From positions 62,001 through 126,000 of the forward strand of contig NZ_JAVDXV010000003.1 of NCBI RefSeq assembly GCF_031458115.1: 64,000 nucleotides of DNA, in the 5' to 3' direction. This document shows positions 8,046-19,355 of the stretch, piece by piece; position 1 is the stretch's first letter; each line of letters opens with the position of its first letter. Under the pieces are notes generated by a model. It saw only the letters and a list, made by a program, of their open reading frames with translations, was not told the origin of the DNA and ran no database searches. Made by a program: the position numbers and the translations under genes. The DNA comes from Pelomonas asaccharophilus_A (GTDB lineage Bacteria > Pseudomonadota > Gammaproteobacteria > Burkholderiales > Burkholderiaceae_C).

Positions 8046-9239
8046 ATGAACGTCATCCGCTTCTCCGACCTGATCGCCGCCGGCAAGGTGGCCGGCCAGC
8101 GCGTCTTCATCCGCGCCGACCTGAACGTGCCGCAGGCCGACAACGGCAAGATCACCGAAGACACCCGCATCCGCGCGTCGCTGCCGGCCATCAAGATGGC
8201 GCTGGACGCCGGCGCCGCCGTCATGGTCACGTCCCACCTGGGCCGCCCGACCGAAGGCGAGTTCAAGCCCGAGGATTCGCTGGCGCCCGTCGCCGAGCGC
8301 ATGGCCGAGCTGCTGGGCCGCCCGGTGCCGCTGAAGGCGAACTGGGTTGACGGCGTCGACGTGAAGCCGGGCGAGCTGGTGCTGCTGGAGAACTGCCGCG
8401 TCAACAAGGGCGAGAAGAAGTGCAGCGAGGAGCTGTCGCGCAAGCTCGCGGCTCTCTGCGACATCTTCGTGCACGACGCCTTCGGCACCGCCCACCGCGC
8501 CGAGGCCACCACCTATGGCATCGCCAAGTTCGCCAAGGTCGCGTGCGCCGGCCCGCTGCTGGCCGCCGAGATCGACGCCATCTCCAAGGCGCTGGCCAAC
8601 CCCAAGCGCCCGCTGGTCGCCATCGTGGCCGGCTCCAAGGTGTCGACCAAGCTGACCATCCTGCAGTCGCTGTCCAAGAACGTCGACGGCCTCATCGTCG
8701 GCGGCGGCATCGCCAACACCTTCATGCTGGCCGCCGGCCTGAAGATCGGCAAATCGCTGGCCGAGCCGGACCTGGTGGACCAGGCCAAGGCCGTCATCGC
8801 CGCGATGGCCGCGCGCGGCGCCGCCGTGCCCATCCCGGAAGACGTCGTCACCGCCAAGCGTTTCGCCGCCGATGCCGAGGCGACCGTCAAGGCCGCCACC
8901 GACGTGGCCGACGACGACCTGATCCTGGACATCGGCCCCAAGACCGCCGCCAAGCTGGCCGAGCAGCTGAAGGCCGCCGGCACCATCGTCTGGAACGGCC
9001 CGGTGGGCGTGTTCGAGTTCGACGCTTTCGCGGGTGGCACCGAGACGCTGGCGCGTGCCATCGCCGAGAGCAGCGCCTTCAGCATCGCCGGCGGCGGCGA
9101 CACGCTGGCGGCCATCGCCAAGTACGGCATCGAGAAGGACGTGGGCTACATCTCCACGGGCGGCGGCGCCTTCCTGGAAGTGCTGGAAGGCAAGACGCTG
9201 CCGGCGTTCGAGATCCTCAGCCAGCGCGCAGCCGGCTGA
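8046..9239 (+). CDS. pgk: Phosphoglycerate kinase
   Basis: Pgk (397 residues) interconverts 1,3-bisphosphoglycerate plus ADP with 3-phosphoglycerate plus ATP. Family signatures are present: RADLNVPQ near residue 19, SHLGRPTEG (phosphoglycerate side), VAGSKVSTK (nucleotide side), and the C-terminal glycine-rich GGGDTLAA and STGGGAFLE segments. Length and ends are normal. It stands alone here, and pyk lies 6.7 kb downstream on the same strand. Confidence 0.97.
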   Translation: MNVIRFSDLIAAGKVAGQRVFIRADLNVPQADNGKITEDTRIRASLPAIKMALDAGAAVMVTSHLGRPTEGEFKPEDSLAPVAERMAELLGRPVPLKANWVDGVDVKPGELVLLENCRVNKGEKKCSEELSRKLAALCDIFVHDAFGTAHRAEATTYGIAKFAKVACAGPLLAAEIDAISKALANPKRPLVAIVAGSKVSTKLTILQSLSKNVDGLIVGGGIANTFMLAAGLKIGKSLAEPDLVDQAKAVIAAMAARGAAVPIPEDVVTAKRFAADAEATVKAATDVADDDLILDIGPKTAAKLAEQLKAAGTIVWNGPVGVFEFDAFAGGTETLARAIAESSAFSIAGGGDTLAAIAKYGIEKDVGYISTGGGAFLEVLEGKTLPAFEILSQRAAG

Positions 9240-9345
9240 CACCCGGATCGGACTGGCGGCCTGAGTGCCGTAGGTCACGGTTTCTCACCCGCCCCCGGGG
9301 TGGGCACCCTGGACGGGTCTGACGCCGCACCGCCAGAATGGTCCC

Positions 9346-10602
9346 ATGGTTCTGCGCTGGCTGCTGGCCCTGCTCATCCTTGTGACGTTCGTGGGGCTTT
9401 ATGCCAACGAGCACTGGATGACCCGCCGCCTGGCGCTGGACGGGCTAGGGCCGACTCAACACCTGGAACTGGTCGACGACAGCGGCAGCGGCGGCACGAG
9501 CAAGGCCCGCTTGGTCGGCAAGCCCGGCGGCCCGCTGGCCATGCAATGCGAGATTCGGCCCGTCTACCAGTGGCCGTTCTGCGAACTGCAGATCGAGATG
9601 AAGGAAGGCGACCTCGACCTGCGCCGCTTCAGCCACATCCGGTTGTGGCTGCACGCCGAGGGGCCGACGCTGGACAAGGGGGCCGCCCAGGTGCGTGTGT
9701 TCCTGCGCAACTTCAACCCGGTGTATTCCAAGGCCGCTGAGGCCGAGGACCTGAAGCCGCAGGAGGTGGGCTTTGCGCCCGGCGCCCAGCCCCAGCCGGT
9801 GGAGCTGCGGCTGTCGCAGTTCGTCGTCAGCTCCTGGTGGGCCCAGACCCATCCGCTGCCTGTGTCGCTGGTGGGGCCGGAGCTGGACCGCATCCGCATC
9901 ATCAGCTTCAGCACCAGCGGCCAGGTCGCGCCCGGCACGCACGTGATCCGCGTGGACCGTGCGGAGCTGGTGGGCGACTGGGTCGCACCCGAGACCTTCC
10001 GCCTGGGCCTGGTGGGCCTGTGGATGTTCAGCCTGCTGGGCTATCTGGTCTGGGAGAGCCGGGCGGTGCGTGGGCGGCTGCGGCGCTCCGTCAGCCGCTC
10101 GCGCGCGCTGGAGAAGCTGGCGTTGCGCGATGCGCTGACGCAGGTGGCCAACCGCGAGGGACTGAGCCGTGCACTGGAGCTGCTGATCCGCTCGCAGGGC
10201 GAGCTGATCTTTCCGTTGTCCGTTGTCTTCGTCGACGCCGACCATTTCAAGGACATCAATGACCGACATGGTCACGATGTGGGAGACCAGGTGCTGCAGC
10301 TGCTCGCGCAGACGCTGCGCGCCAACCTGCCGCGCGACGACCTCGTGGCGCGCTGGGGTGGCGAGGAGTTCGTGCTGGTCATGCCGCAGACGCCAGCCGC
10401 CGAGGCGGTCGCCGTGGCCGAACGCCTGCGCCACGTGCTGGCACACACGGCCTGGCCGGCCGGCCTGTCGGTGACGGCGAGCTGGGGCGTGGCGCAGGCC
10501 GACAGCGAAGCCGCGCTTGAAGAAGCGATGCGGGAGGCCGACCAGGCCATGTACCGCGCCAAGCACGCGGGGCGCGATCAGGTGATATCGGCTTCGGCAT
10601 AG
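9346..10602 (+). CDS. Membrane-bound diguanylate cyclase (GGDEF)
   Basis: The protein has 418 residues: an N-terminal membrane segment (about 3-20), a periplasmic domain of about 190 residues that resembles a carbohydrate-binding beta-sandwich, a second membrane segment (about 221-240), then a GGDEF domain. The active-site motif is GGEEF at 338-342, which is catalytically competent in this family, so synthesis of cyclic di-GMP is predicted. The residue three before the Asp of DDLVARW is Pro, so the RxxD product-inhibition site appears absent. The sensing ligand is unknown. Confidence 0.88.
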   Translation: MVLRWLLALLILVTFVGLYANEHWMTRRLALDGLGPTQHLELVDDSGSGGTSKARLVGKPGGPLAMQCEIRPVYQWPFCELQIEMKEGDLDLRRFSHIRLWLHAEGPTLDKGAAQVRVFLRNFNPVYSKAAEAEDLKPQEVGFAPGAQPQPVELRLSQFVVSSWWAQTHPLPVSLVGPELDRIRIISFSTSGQVAPGTHVIRVDRAELVGDWVAPETFRLGLVGLWMFSLLGYLVWESRAVRGRLRRSVSRSRALEKLALRDALTQVANREGLSRALELLIRSQGELIFPLSVVFVDADHFKDINDRHGHDVGDQVLQLLAQTLRANLPRDDLVARWGGEEFVLVMPQTPAAEAVAVAERLRHVLAHTAWPAGLSVTASWGVAQADSEAALEEAMREADQAMYRAKHAGRDQVISASA

Positions 10603-10678
10603 ATTTTCAAGAAACCTGCATCGGCAGGCCATGAAACGCGGCGTAATCTTGCGGGTTCCCCCTGAGAGAGACACTGCC

Positions 10679-13006
<2,328 letters not shown>

Positions 13007-13064
13007 CTCGTCGAGGCCGGTGGTGCTACGCTGCCAGCCGGCAGTTCCTGATGCCCGAGCCCGC

Positions 13065-13805
13065 GTGAAGCCCGACGCCCGTCTCCACCGCCGCCTGCTG
13101 GTCGCGCTACTGAGCGCATGCCCAGCCGCGTGGGCGCTGGCCGCCGACCTGGTGCTGTACTACGAGGAGCGGCCGCCGTTGATGAGCCGCCATGGCGACC
13201 TGCTGACCGGCGTCCAGGGGGCGCCGGCGATGGCCATCCTGCAGCGGGCCGGCCTCAAGGTGGAACTGAGCGAGGCGCCCGTGGCCCGTCAGGTGGCCAT
13301 GATCACGCGCAACGCCGAGCCGGCCTGCGCGCTGGGCCTGTACCGCACGTCGGCGCGCGAGCAGGTGGGCCGGTATTCGCGGCTGCCGGTCTACAGCAGC
13401 CCGCCACAGAGCCTGATGATCCGCAAGGATGGCCGGCTCAAGGAGGTCCAGCGTTTTGCCGCCGTGGTGCAGTCGCCCGCCGTCACGCTGGCGCTGCGCC
13501 ATGGCTATTCCTACGGCGCAGAGACTGACAAGGCGCTGGCCGAGGGCAGCGCGAAGATGCTCCGGTCGTCGGACAACAGCATGGCCCGTGTGCGCCTGGT
13601 GCTGCTGGGCATGGCGGATGCGGCCTTGTTCACCGATGAAGAAGGCGAAGCGCTGATCAAGCAACTGGGCGAGGCCGGGGGCGCGCTGGAACTGCGCCGC
13701 CTGCCCGATGCGCCGCCCGGGGAAGGGCGCTTCTTCTTCTGCAGCAAGGCGCTACCGGACCGGCAGATGCGGGCCCTCGACGACGCGATGGCGCCGTCTC
13801 GCTAG
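13065..13805 (+). CDS. Periplasmic solute-binding-like protein
   Basis: This protein of about 246 residues begins at GTG 13065, which gives a signal peptide ending near LSACPAAWALA. An ATG at 13020 is an alternative but adds a poor leader. The mature part (ADLVLYYEERPPL) resembles the type 2 periplasmic-binding fold of polar amino-acid transporters, yet no permease or ATPase is nearby. Such orphan binding proteins in Burkholderiales often act as sensors or have unknown roles. Its stop codon overlaps that of the convergent EamA gene. Confidence 0.7.
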   Translation: MKPDARLHRRLLVALLSACPAAWALAADLVLYYEERPPLMSRHGDLLTGVQGAPAMAILQRAGLKVELSEAPVARQVAMITRNAEPACALGLYRTSAREQVGRYSRLPVYSSPPQSLMIRKDGRLKEVQRFAAVVQSPAVTLALRHGYSYGAETDKALAEGSAKMLRSSDNSMARVRLVLLGMADAALFTDEEGEALIKQLGEAGGALELRRLPDAPPGEGRFFFCSKALPDRQMRALDDAMAPSR

Positions 13806-14734
13806 CCCGGCGTGCCGCCTTCGGGCGGGCGACGCGCCGACCAGCCCGCCGCCGCCCCGAACTGCGCGAGCGCCACGCCGGCCAGGATCAGCGCCGCGGC
13901 CAGGATCTTGTGCAGCGAGAAGGCCTCGCCACCCCAGGCCCAGGCGGTGATGCCGGCAATGGGCGGCATCAGGTAGATGAACGGCGCCGTGCGCGCCACG
14001 CCGCGCTTCTCGTTGGCCCAGCCCCAGGCCAGCCAGCCCAGGAAGCCGCCGCCGGCCACCTGCCAGACCGTGCCGCTCCACACCCAGGCGGGTTGGGCTG
14101 CCCAGTCCAGCGCAGCCAGTTCAGGCGCGCACCACAGCAGCATGGGCAGCGTGCACACCAAGCTGCCGTAGCCCAGCACCGTGACGCCGCCGTGATGCTG
14201 GATCAGCGGCTTGGCCGCCACCGTGTAGTAGCTGAACAGCGCGGCGGCCATCAGCAGCGTCAGGTCGCCGAGCCCGGCCTGCCAGTCGGCTGCCAGCAGC
14301 TTGTCCGACGTGAACAGCAAAGCGCCCATGGCGGCCGTTGCGACGCCGGCGATCTGGCCTTTGGAGAGCGTCTCCACGCCGCTGAAGCGCAGGATCAGCA
14401 GCGTGAACACCGGCCCGCAGGCCAGCAGCACGCTGGCGCTGAACGCGGTGGAGCCCTGCATGCCGTAGGTCGACGCCATCAGATGCAGGCCCTGGCCCAC
14501 CAGCGTCAGCCGCACCAGCGGCCACACCTCGGCGCGGTCCAGCCGCGGCCAGTTCCAGCGAAAGCGCCAGTACAGCAAGGCGACCGCGCACAGCGGCATC
14601 AACAGGTAGCGCAGGCCCAGGAATGCGGCCGGGCCCACCTGCGTGAACAGCGCCTTGGCCAGCGGGAAATTGAGACCCCACACCAGCACCACGGCCAGGG
14701 CCGCGAGCAAGGGGGCGGTGGGGTGCTGCTTCAT
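13802..14734 (-). CDS. EamA/DMT family transporter
   Basis: This 310-residue integral membrane protein has about ten hydrophobic segments and two internally repeated EamA halves (about 10-140 and 150-290). VLVWGLNFPLAKALF near the start is typical. DMT proteins of this type export amino acids or other metabolites; the substrate cannot be read from sequence. It is divergent from an XRE-cupin regulator, with only 18 bp between start codons, so that regulator probably controls it. Confidence 0.88.
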   Translation of the reverse strand: MKQHPTAPLLAALAVVLVWGLNFPLAKALFTQVGPAAFLGLRYLLMPLCAVALLYWRFRWNWPRLDRAEVWPLVRLTLVGQGLHLMASTYGMQGSTAFSASVLLACGPVFTLLILRFSGVETLSKGQIAGVATAAMGALLFTSDKLLAADWQAGLGDLTLLMAAALFSYYTVAAKPLIQHHGGVTVLGYGSLVCTLPMLLWCAPELAALDWAAQPAWVWSGTVWQVAGGGFLGWLAWGWANEKRGVARTAPFIYLMPPIAGITAWAWGGEAFSLHKILAAALILAGVALAQFGAAAGWSARRPPEGGTPG

Positions 14735-14746
14735 CGGTTAGCATCT

Positions 14747-14758
14747 TCTCATATGAGA
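14747..14758. promoter_or_regulatory. Palindrome overlapping the XRE regulator start codon
   Basis: TCTCATATGAGA is a perfect 12-bp palindrome that contains the proposed ATG of the regulator and sits 13 bp from the start codon of the divergent transporter. An 8-bp palindrome, AGAATTCT, follows a few bases later. Candidate operator for auto- and cross-regulation. Confidence 0.45.
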
Positions 14759-15346
14759 GAAGAATTCTCAGATGTGAGCGAAGAAGGCCAGTTCGAACGT
14801 CAACTGGCGGAACGCCTGGCCGCGCTGCGCACGGCGGCGGGCTGGTCGCTGGACGACCTGGCCACACGCAGCGGCGTCAGTCGCGCGACGCTGAGCCGAC
14901 TGGAGCGCGCCGAGACCAGCCCGACCGCCACGCTGCTGTCGCGCCTGGCCCGCGCCCATGGGCTGCCGCTGAGTCGGCTGCTGACCGAAGCCGAGGTGCT
15001 GCCGGTACGCCTGCTGCGCGCCGCCGACCAGCCGCGCTGGCACGACCAGCAGAGCGGCTTCGAGCGCCTGATGCGCTGCCCGCCGCTGGCCGGCTTCGCC
15101 ACCGAGGTCATCGAGGCGCGGCTGGCGCCTGGCGCCGAACTGGCCTACGACGCGCCCACCGTCGCGCGGCTGGAGCACCACCTGTGCCTGTTGGACGGGC
15201 AGCTGCGGCTGACGCTGCAGGGCCAGGTGTTCGAGATGGCCGCGGGCGACTCCATCAGCTTTCGCTGCCTGGGGCCTAGCGTGTTTGCCAATCCCGGTGC
15301 CGATCCGGCGCGCTACCTGCTCGCGATGACTGTGCCCAGCTTGTAA
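14753..15346 (+). CDS. XRE family regulator with C-terminal cupin domain
   Basis: The protein has 197 residues. An N-terminal helix-turn-helix (about 15-70, with LDDLATRSGVSRATLSRLER) is followed by a small cupin barrel (about 110-195, with HHLCLLDGQLRLTLQGQ and MAAGDSISF). This HTH-cupin architecture is typical of regulators that sense a small molecule and control a neighbouring transporter or metabolic gene. The start is uncertain: GTG at 14774 would widen the tight divergent gap. The probable target is the adjacent EamA gene, and a GNAT gene follows by 16 bp. Confidence 0.85.
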   Translation: MREEFSDVSEEGQFERQLAERLAALRTAAGWSLDDLATRSGVSRATLSRLERAETSPTATLLSRLARAHGLPLSRLLTEAEVLPVRLLRAADQPRWHDQQSGFERLMRCPPLAGFATEVIEARLAPGAELAYDAPTVARLEHHLCLLDGQLRLTLQGQVFEMAAGDSISFRCLGPSVFANPGADPARYLLAMTVPSL

Positions 15347-15362
15347 CTGGTATCTAACCACC

Positions 15363-15842
15363 ATGAGTTCACACCTGACCCCGCGTCTCGCCCCACTGGA
15401 CCCCGGTCACCCCGACGCGCAAGCGCTGATGGCGCAATCCGAGGCGTTGATGAGCAGCCTCTATCCCAGCGAAAGCAACCACTTCGAGCCGGCCGACGGG
15501 CTGCGCGCGCCGCATGGCGCGTTCTGGGGGCTGTGGCTGGGCGACACGCTGGCCGGCTGCGGTGGCGTGAAGTTCCATGCCCCGCCCGGCGAGCCGGCCT
15601 ATGGCGAGATCAAGCGGCTTTTCGTGCTCGACAGCGCACGTGGCAAGGGCGCGGCCAAGCAGCTGATGGCCCGCCTGGAAGGCGAGCTGCTGCAACGTGG
15701 CGTGCGCATCGCGCGGCTGGAGACCGGCATCCACCAGCCGGAGGCGTTAGGGCTGTACCGGCGGCTGGGCTATGTCGAGTGCGGGCCCTTTGGTGGCTAT
15801 GCACTCGACCCGCTGAGTGTTTTCTTCGAGCGGACGCTGTAG
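15363..15842 (+). CDS. GNAT family N-acetyltransferase
   Basis: This 159-residue protein has a complete GNAT fold. The acetyl-CoA-binding loop is in RLFVLDSARGKGAAKQLMARLE (about residues 83-104) and the later strand RLETGIHQPEALGLYRRLGY is typical of the family. It catalyses acetyl transfer from acetyl-CoA to an unknown amine. It is 16 bp downstream of the XRE-cupin regulator and probably co-transcribed, so it may modify the compound that the regulator senses; that link is inference. Confidence 0.88.
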   Translation: MSSHLTPRLAPLDPGHPDAQALMAQSEALMSSLYPSESNHFEPADGLRAPHGAFWGLWLGDTLAGCGGVKFHAPPGEPAYGEIKRLFVLDSARGKGAAKQLMARLEGELLQRGVRIARLETGIHQPEALGLYRRLGYVECGPFGGYALDPLSVFFERTL

Positions 15843-15926
15843 CCCTATTCGCACCGAAACGCGGCGAAACTCCGGCGGGCTTGAGCGGACCATAATTCCG
15901 CGCCCCCCAGAAAGTTGAGACAAGCC

Positions 15927-17357
15927 ATGACCCGCGCCACCAAGATCGTCGCCACCCTCGGCCCCGCTTCCAACACGCCCGAGGTACTCGAGCAGATGAT
16001 CCGAGCCGGCGTCGACGTCGTGCGGCTGAACTTCTCGCACGGCAAGGCACAGGATCACATCGATCGCGCGAACATGGTCCGCGCCGCGGCTGAGCGCGTC
16101 GGCAAGTCGGTGGCCATCATGGCCGACCTGCAAGGCCCCAAGATCCGCGTCGGCAAGTTCGAGGGCGGCAAGATCGAGTTGATCCCCGGCGCCAAGTTCG
16201 TGCTGGACGCCGACCGCACCGAGCTTGGCAACCAGGAGATCGCGGGCCTGGACTACAAGGAACTGCCGCGCGACGTGAAGCCCGGCGACACGCTGCTGCT
16301 GAACGACGGCCTGCTGGTGCTGACCGTGGACCATGTGCGCGGCGCGCAGGTGCACACCACCGTCAAGCTGGGCGGCGAGCTGTCCAACAACAAGGGCATC
16401 AACAAGCAGGGCGGCGGCCTGACGGCCCCGGCGCTGACCGGCAAGGACATGGAAGACATCAAGACCGCGATGTCCTTCCAGTGCGAGTACCTGGCCGTCA
16501 GCTTCCCGAAGAACGCGACCGACATGGAAATGGCGCGCCAGCTGGCCAACGTGGCCGGCGAGCCCTACCGCCACAAGCCGGCCATGATCGCCAAGATCGA
16601 GCGCTACGAGGCCATCCCCCACCTCGAAGCCATCCTGAAGGCCAGCGACGGCATCATGGTGGCCCGCGGCGACCTGGCCGTCGAGGTCGGCAACGCCGCC
16701 GTGCCAGCGCTGCAGAAGCGCATGATCAAGCTGGCCCGTGAGCTGGACAAGGTGTCCATCACCGCCACGCAGATGATGGAGTCGATGATCGTGAACCCGG
16801 TGCCCACGCGCGCCGAGGTGTCCGACGTGGCCAACGCCGTGCTGGACGGCACCGACGCGGTCATGCTGTCCGCCGAGACCGCGGCCGGCAAGTTCCCCAT
16901 CGAGACCGTCGAACAGATGGCCGCCATCGCGCTGGAGGCCGAGCGCGCCGAGTACGTGACGCTGGACACCGACTTCGCCGGCCGCCAGTTCGGCCGCATC
17001 GACCAGTCCATCGCGATGGGCGCGCTGTTCACGGCGCACCACCTGGGCTGCAAGGCCATCCTGGCGCTGACCGAATCGGGCTCCACCGCGCTGTGGATGA
17101 GCCGTCACCGCATCAACGTGCCCATCTTCGGCCTGACCAGCCAGCTCGTCAGCATGCGCCGCATGGCGCTGTACCGCAACGTCACGCCGCTGCTGATGCC
17201 GCAGTTCGTCGATCGCGACCAGGCGCTGGCCGCGGCCGAGAAGATCCTCGTGGACCGCGGCGTGCTGCGCCCCGGCGACACCTACGCCATCACCTGTGGC
17301 GAGCCCATGGGCTATCCGGGCGGCACCAACATGCTCAAGGTGTGCCGGGTGGGCTGA
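15927..17357 (+). CDS. pyk: Pyruvate kinase
   Basis: Pyruvate kinase (476 residues) converts phosphoenolpyruvate and ADP to pyruvate and ATP. The N-terminal TKIVATLGPAS, the ADLQGPKIRVG loop, the metal/substrate region MVARGDLAVEV and the ESMIVNPVPTRAEVSD segment are intact, and the C-terminal regulatory domain is complete. The ATG at 15927 fits the family; a TTG four codons upstream is less likely. It converges on an alpha/beta hydrolase gene 19 bp away with no obvious terminator between. Confidence 0.96.
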   Translation: MTRATKIVATLGPASNTPEVLEQMIRAGVDVVRLNFSHGKAQDHIDRANMVRAAAERVGKSVAIMADLQGPKIRVGKFEGGKIELIPGAKFVLDADRTELGNQEIAGLDYKELPRDVKPGDTLLLNDGLLVLTVDHVRGAQVHTTVKLGGELSNNKGINKQGGGLTAPALTGKDMEDIKTAMSFQCEYLAVSFPKNATDMEMARQLANVAGEPYRHKPAMIAKIERYEAIPHLEAILKASDGIMVARGDLAVEVGNAAVPALQKRMIKLARELDKVSITATQMMESMIVNPVPTRAEVSDVANAVLDGTDAVMLSAETAAGKFPIETVEQMAAIALEAERAEYVTLDTDFAGRQFGRIDQSIAMGALFTAHHLGCKAILALTESGSTALWMSRHRINVPIFGLTSQLVSMRRMALYRNVTPLLMPQFVDRDQALAAAEKILVDRGVLRPGDTYAITCGEPMGYPGGTNMLKVCRVG

Positions 17358-17376
17358 CCCACCCCTTGATGCCGGC

Positions 17377-18237
17377 TCAGCGCGCGGCGGCGTCCAACGC
17401 CTCGCGCACCGCCTGCAGATAGGCCGGGAACTCTTGCACATCGCCGTGGCCCGCCCCAGCCACGGTCACATAGCGCGCCTGTGGCAGCTTCTCCCGCAGC
17501 GCCTCGCTGTGGGCGGAAGGGATCAGCGTGTCCTGGTCGCCGTGCAGCAGCAGGCTGGGGCCGGTCAGCTGAGGCGCCAGCGCCTCGGTGTCCAGCGGAT
17601 AGCGCAGCAGCGCGCCAGGCACCCACGGGTAGTGCTGGGCGGCCAGCGCCGTCATGCTGCGATAGGGCGAGATCAGCACGGTCAGCTCCGGCCTGACCTC
17701 GGCGGCCAGCCCGGCGGCCAGCCCTGTGCCCAGTGAGCGGCCGGCGATGACGCGGGTCTTGCCGGCGTACTGCGATGCGATCTGCTGCCAGGCCGCGCGG
17801 GCGTCGTCGCGCAGCTCGACCTCGCTGCTGATGCGTCCGCCGCTTTTGCCGTAGCCGCGGTAGTCCAGCATGAAGAGGTCGTAGCCGGCCTGTCGGTAGA
17901 AGTCGGCGTGGCCAAACCAGGTCTGCAGGTTGCCGGCATTGCCGTGCAGATAGAAGACGACGCCGCGCGGTGCCGGCAGCCGCAGGTGCAGCGCGTGCAA
18001 CCGCGTGCCGTCCGGTCGGGCGATGTCGACCTCATGCACGTCGGGGCCGAAGTCGAAGCTGTGGCTGGCCGGCAGCGACTCGGGCACGAACAGCAGCCGC
18101 TCCTGGCCCCACCACAGCGCGCCCAGCAGCGCGAGGTAGGCGGTGGCGACGAGGCCCATCAAGGTCAGCAGCATGCGCAGCATCGTGCGCGCCGCTGCGG
18201 GCGCCCCGCGTAGGACCGCACGCCGGGCGTTTGTCAC
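17377..18237 (-). CDS. Alpha/beta hydrolase, membrane-anchored
   Basis: The protein has 286 residues. A hydrophobic anchor at about 22-45 precedes an alpha/beta hydrolase domain with the oxyanion segment LHGNAGN, the nucleophile elbow GRSLG (catalytic Ser), the Asp in HGDQDTLIP and the His in AGAGHGD. It resembles the BEM46/YfhR group of membrane serine hydrolases of unknown substrate. The start at 18237 overlaps the stop of the upstream metallohydrolase (ATGA), so translation is coupled. Confidence 0.85.
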   Translation of the reverse strand: MTNARRAVLRGAPAAARTMLRMLLTLMGLVATAYLALLGALWWGQERLLFVPESLPASHSFDFGPDVHEVDIARPDGTRLHALHLRLPAPRGVVFYLHGNAGNLQTWFGHADFYRQAGYDLFMLDYRGYGKSGGRISSEVELRDDARAAWQQIASQYAGKTRVIAGRSLGTGLAAGLAAEVRPELTVLISPYRSMTALAAQHYPWVPGALLRYPLDTEALAPQLTGPSLLLHGDQDTLIPSAHSEALREKLPQARYVTVAGAGHGDVQEFPAYLQAVREALDAAAR

Positions 18238-19247
18238 CCACCAGCCCTGCGCGCGAGGCGGCGCGTGCCGCCAACGGCCAGCGTGAAGAAGGCGTCGTCG
18301 GCCAGGCCCAGCTCGGCGCGCTGGCGGGCCAGCTGCCGCGGCGGCTCGTCCAGGGGCTCGTCCGTCAGTTCGAACGTGCCCCAGTGCACGCCCAGCGAGC
18401 GCTTGGCGCCCAGGTCCGCATGCATCTTCAGCGCCTCCTCGACGTTGACGTGCTGGTCGGCCATGAACCAGCGTGGCTCGTAGGCGCCGATGGGGATCAG
18501 CGCGATGTCAAAGCCGCCTTCGCGTTGCCGCTCGGCGTAGCGGGCGCGGATGTCGGCGAAATCGCGCGAATAGCCGGTGTCGCCGGCGAAGAACAGCTGG
18601 CAGTCCGGCGCGAACACCGCGAAGCCGCCCCACAGCGTCTTCATGCGGTCGTTCAGCCCGCGCGCCGACCAGTGGCGGGCGGGTACCAGCGCGATGTCGA
18701 CGCCGTCCAGCCGGGTCTCCTGCCACCAGTCCAGCTCCACGACGCGGCGGATGCCGCGCGCCTCGAACCAGGCTTTAAGGCCCAGCGGCACGACGTACAG
18801 CGGCGAGCCGCCGGGCTGGCGGCTGAGCGCACGGCAGGACGGCAGGTCCAGGTGGTCGTAGTGGTTGTGCGAGACCAGCACGGCGTCGACGTGTGGCAGT
18901 TCGCGCAGCGCCACGCCGGGGGGCTGCTCGCGCTTCGGGCCGGCGAAGCTGAACGGCGACGCGCGCTCCGAGAAGATGGGGTCGGTCAGCAGGCTGAGTC
19001 CGCCCAGCTGCGCGAGCACGGTGGCGTGGCCCACCCAGGTCACGGCCGGCTGCTGGGCAGGGCCCGCGTTGGCGCGGATGAAGGCCAGGTCGGGGGCCTG
19101 CGTCGGGATGGGGGCCTGCGGCCGCGGCGGCAGGCCCAGGCGCGACGCGTTCCAGCGCCAGCGCAGCACGTCGGCCAGCGACTTGGGCTGGAAATCCGCG
19201 TCGTTGTTCTGGAAACCGTCGTCGCGGTGATGGCTGGGTCGGCTCAA
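18234..19247 (-). CDS. Metallo-beta-lactamase-fold hydrolase (UlaG/NAPE-PLD-like)
   Basis: This 337-residue protein has the metal-binding motif SHNHYDHLD (HxHxDH), followed by the FFAGDTGYS Asp region and a late His in GVHWGTFELTDEP. The overall pattern matches the MBL subgroup that includes RomA and N-acyl-phosphatidylethanolamine phospholipase D-like proteins. Some relatives act on phospholipids, but the substrate here is not evident. It is translationally coupled to the alpha/beta hydrolase. Confidence 0.86.
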   Translation of the reverse strand: MSRPSHHRDDGFQNNDADFQPKSLADVLRWRWNASRLGLPPRPQAPIPTQAPDLAFIRANAGPAQQPAVTWVGHATVLAQLGGLSLLTDPIFSERASPFSFAGPKREQPPGVALRELPHVDAVLVSHNHYDHLDLPSCRALSRQPGGSPLYVVPLGLKAWFEARGIRRVVELDWWQETRLDGVDIALVPARHWSARGLNDRMKTLWGGFAVFAPDCQLFFAGDTGYSRDFADIRARYAERQREGGFDIALIPIGAYEPRWFMADQHVNVEEALKMHADLGAKRSLGVHWGTFELTDEPLDEPPRQLARQRAELGLADDAFFTLAVGGTRRLARRAGG

Positions 19248-19355
19248 GAGACACCTTCAGTCGGGGGATGGCGCCCGCATTTTCGTGCGCCGGTCACGGC
19301 GTGCCCATGACCCGACACGGGCGCAACCCGGCGCCGGGCGGCATGATGCGCACCG

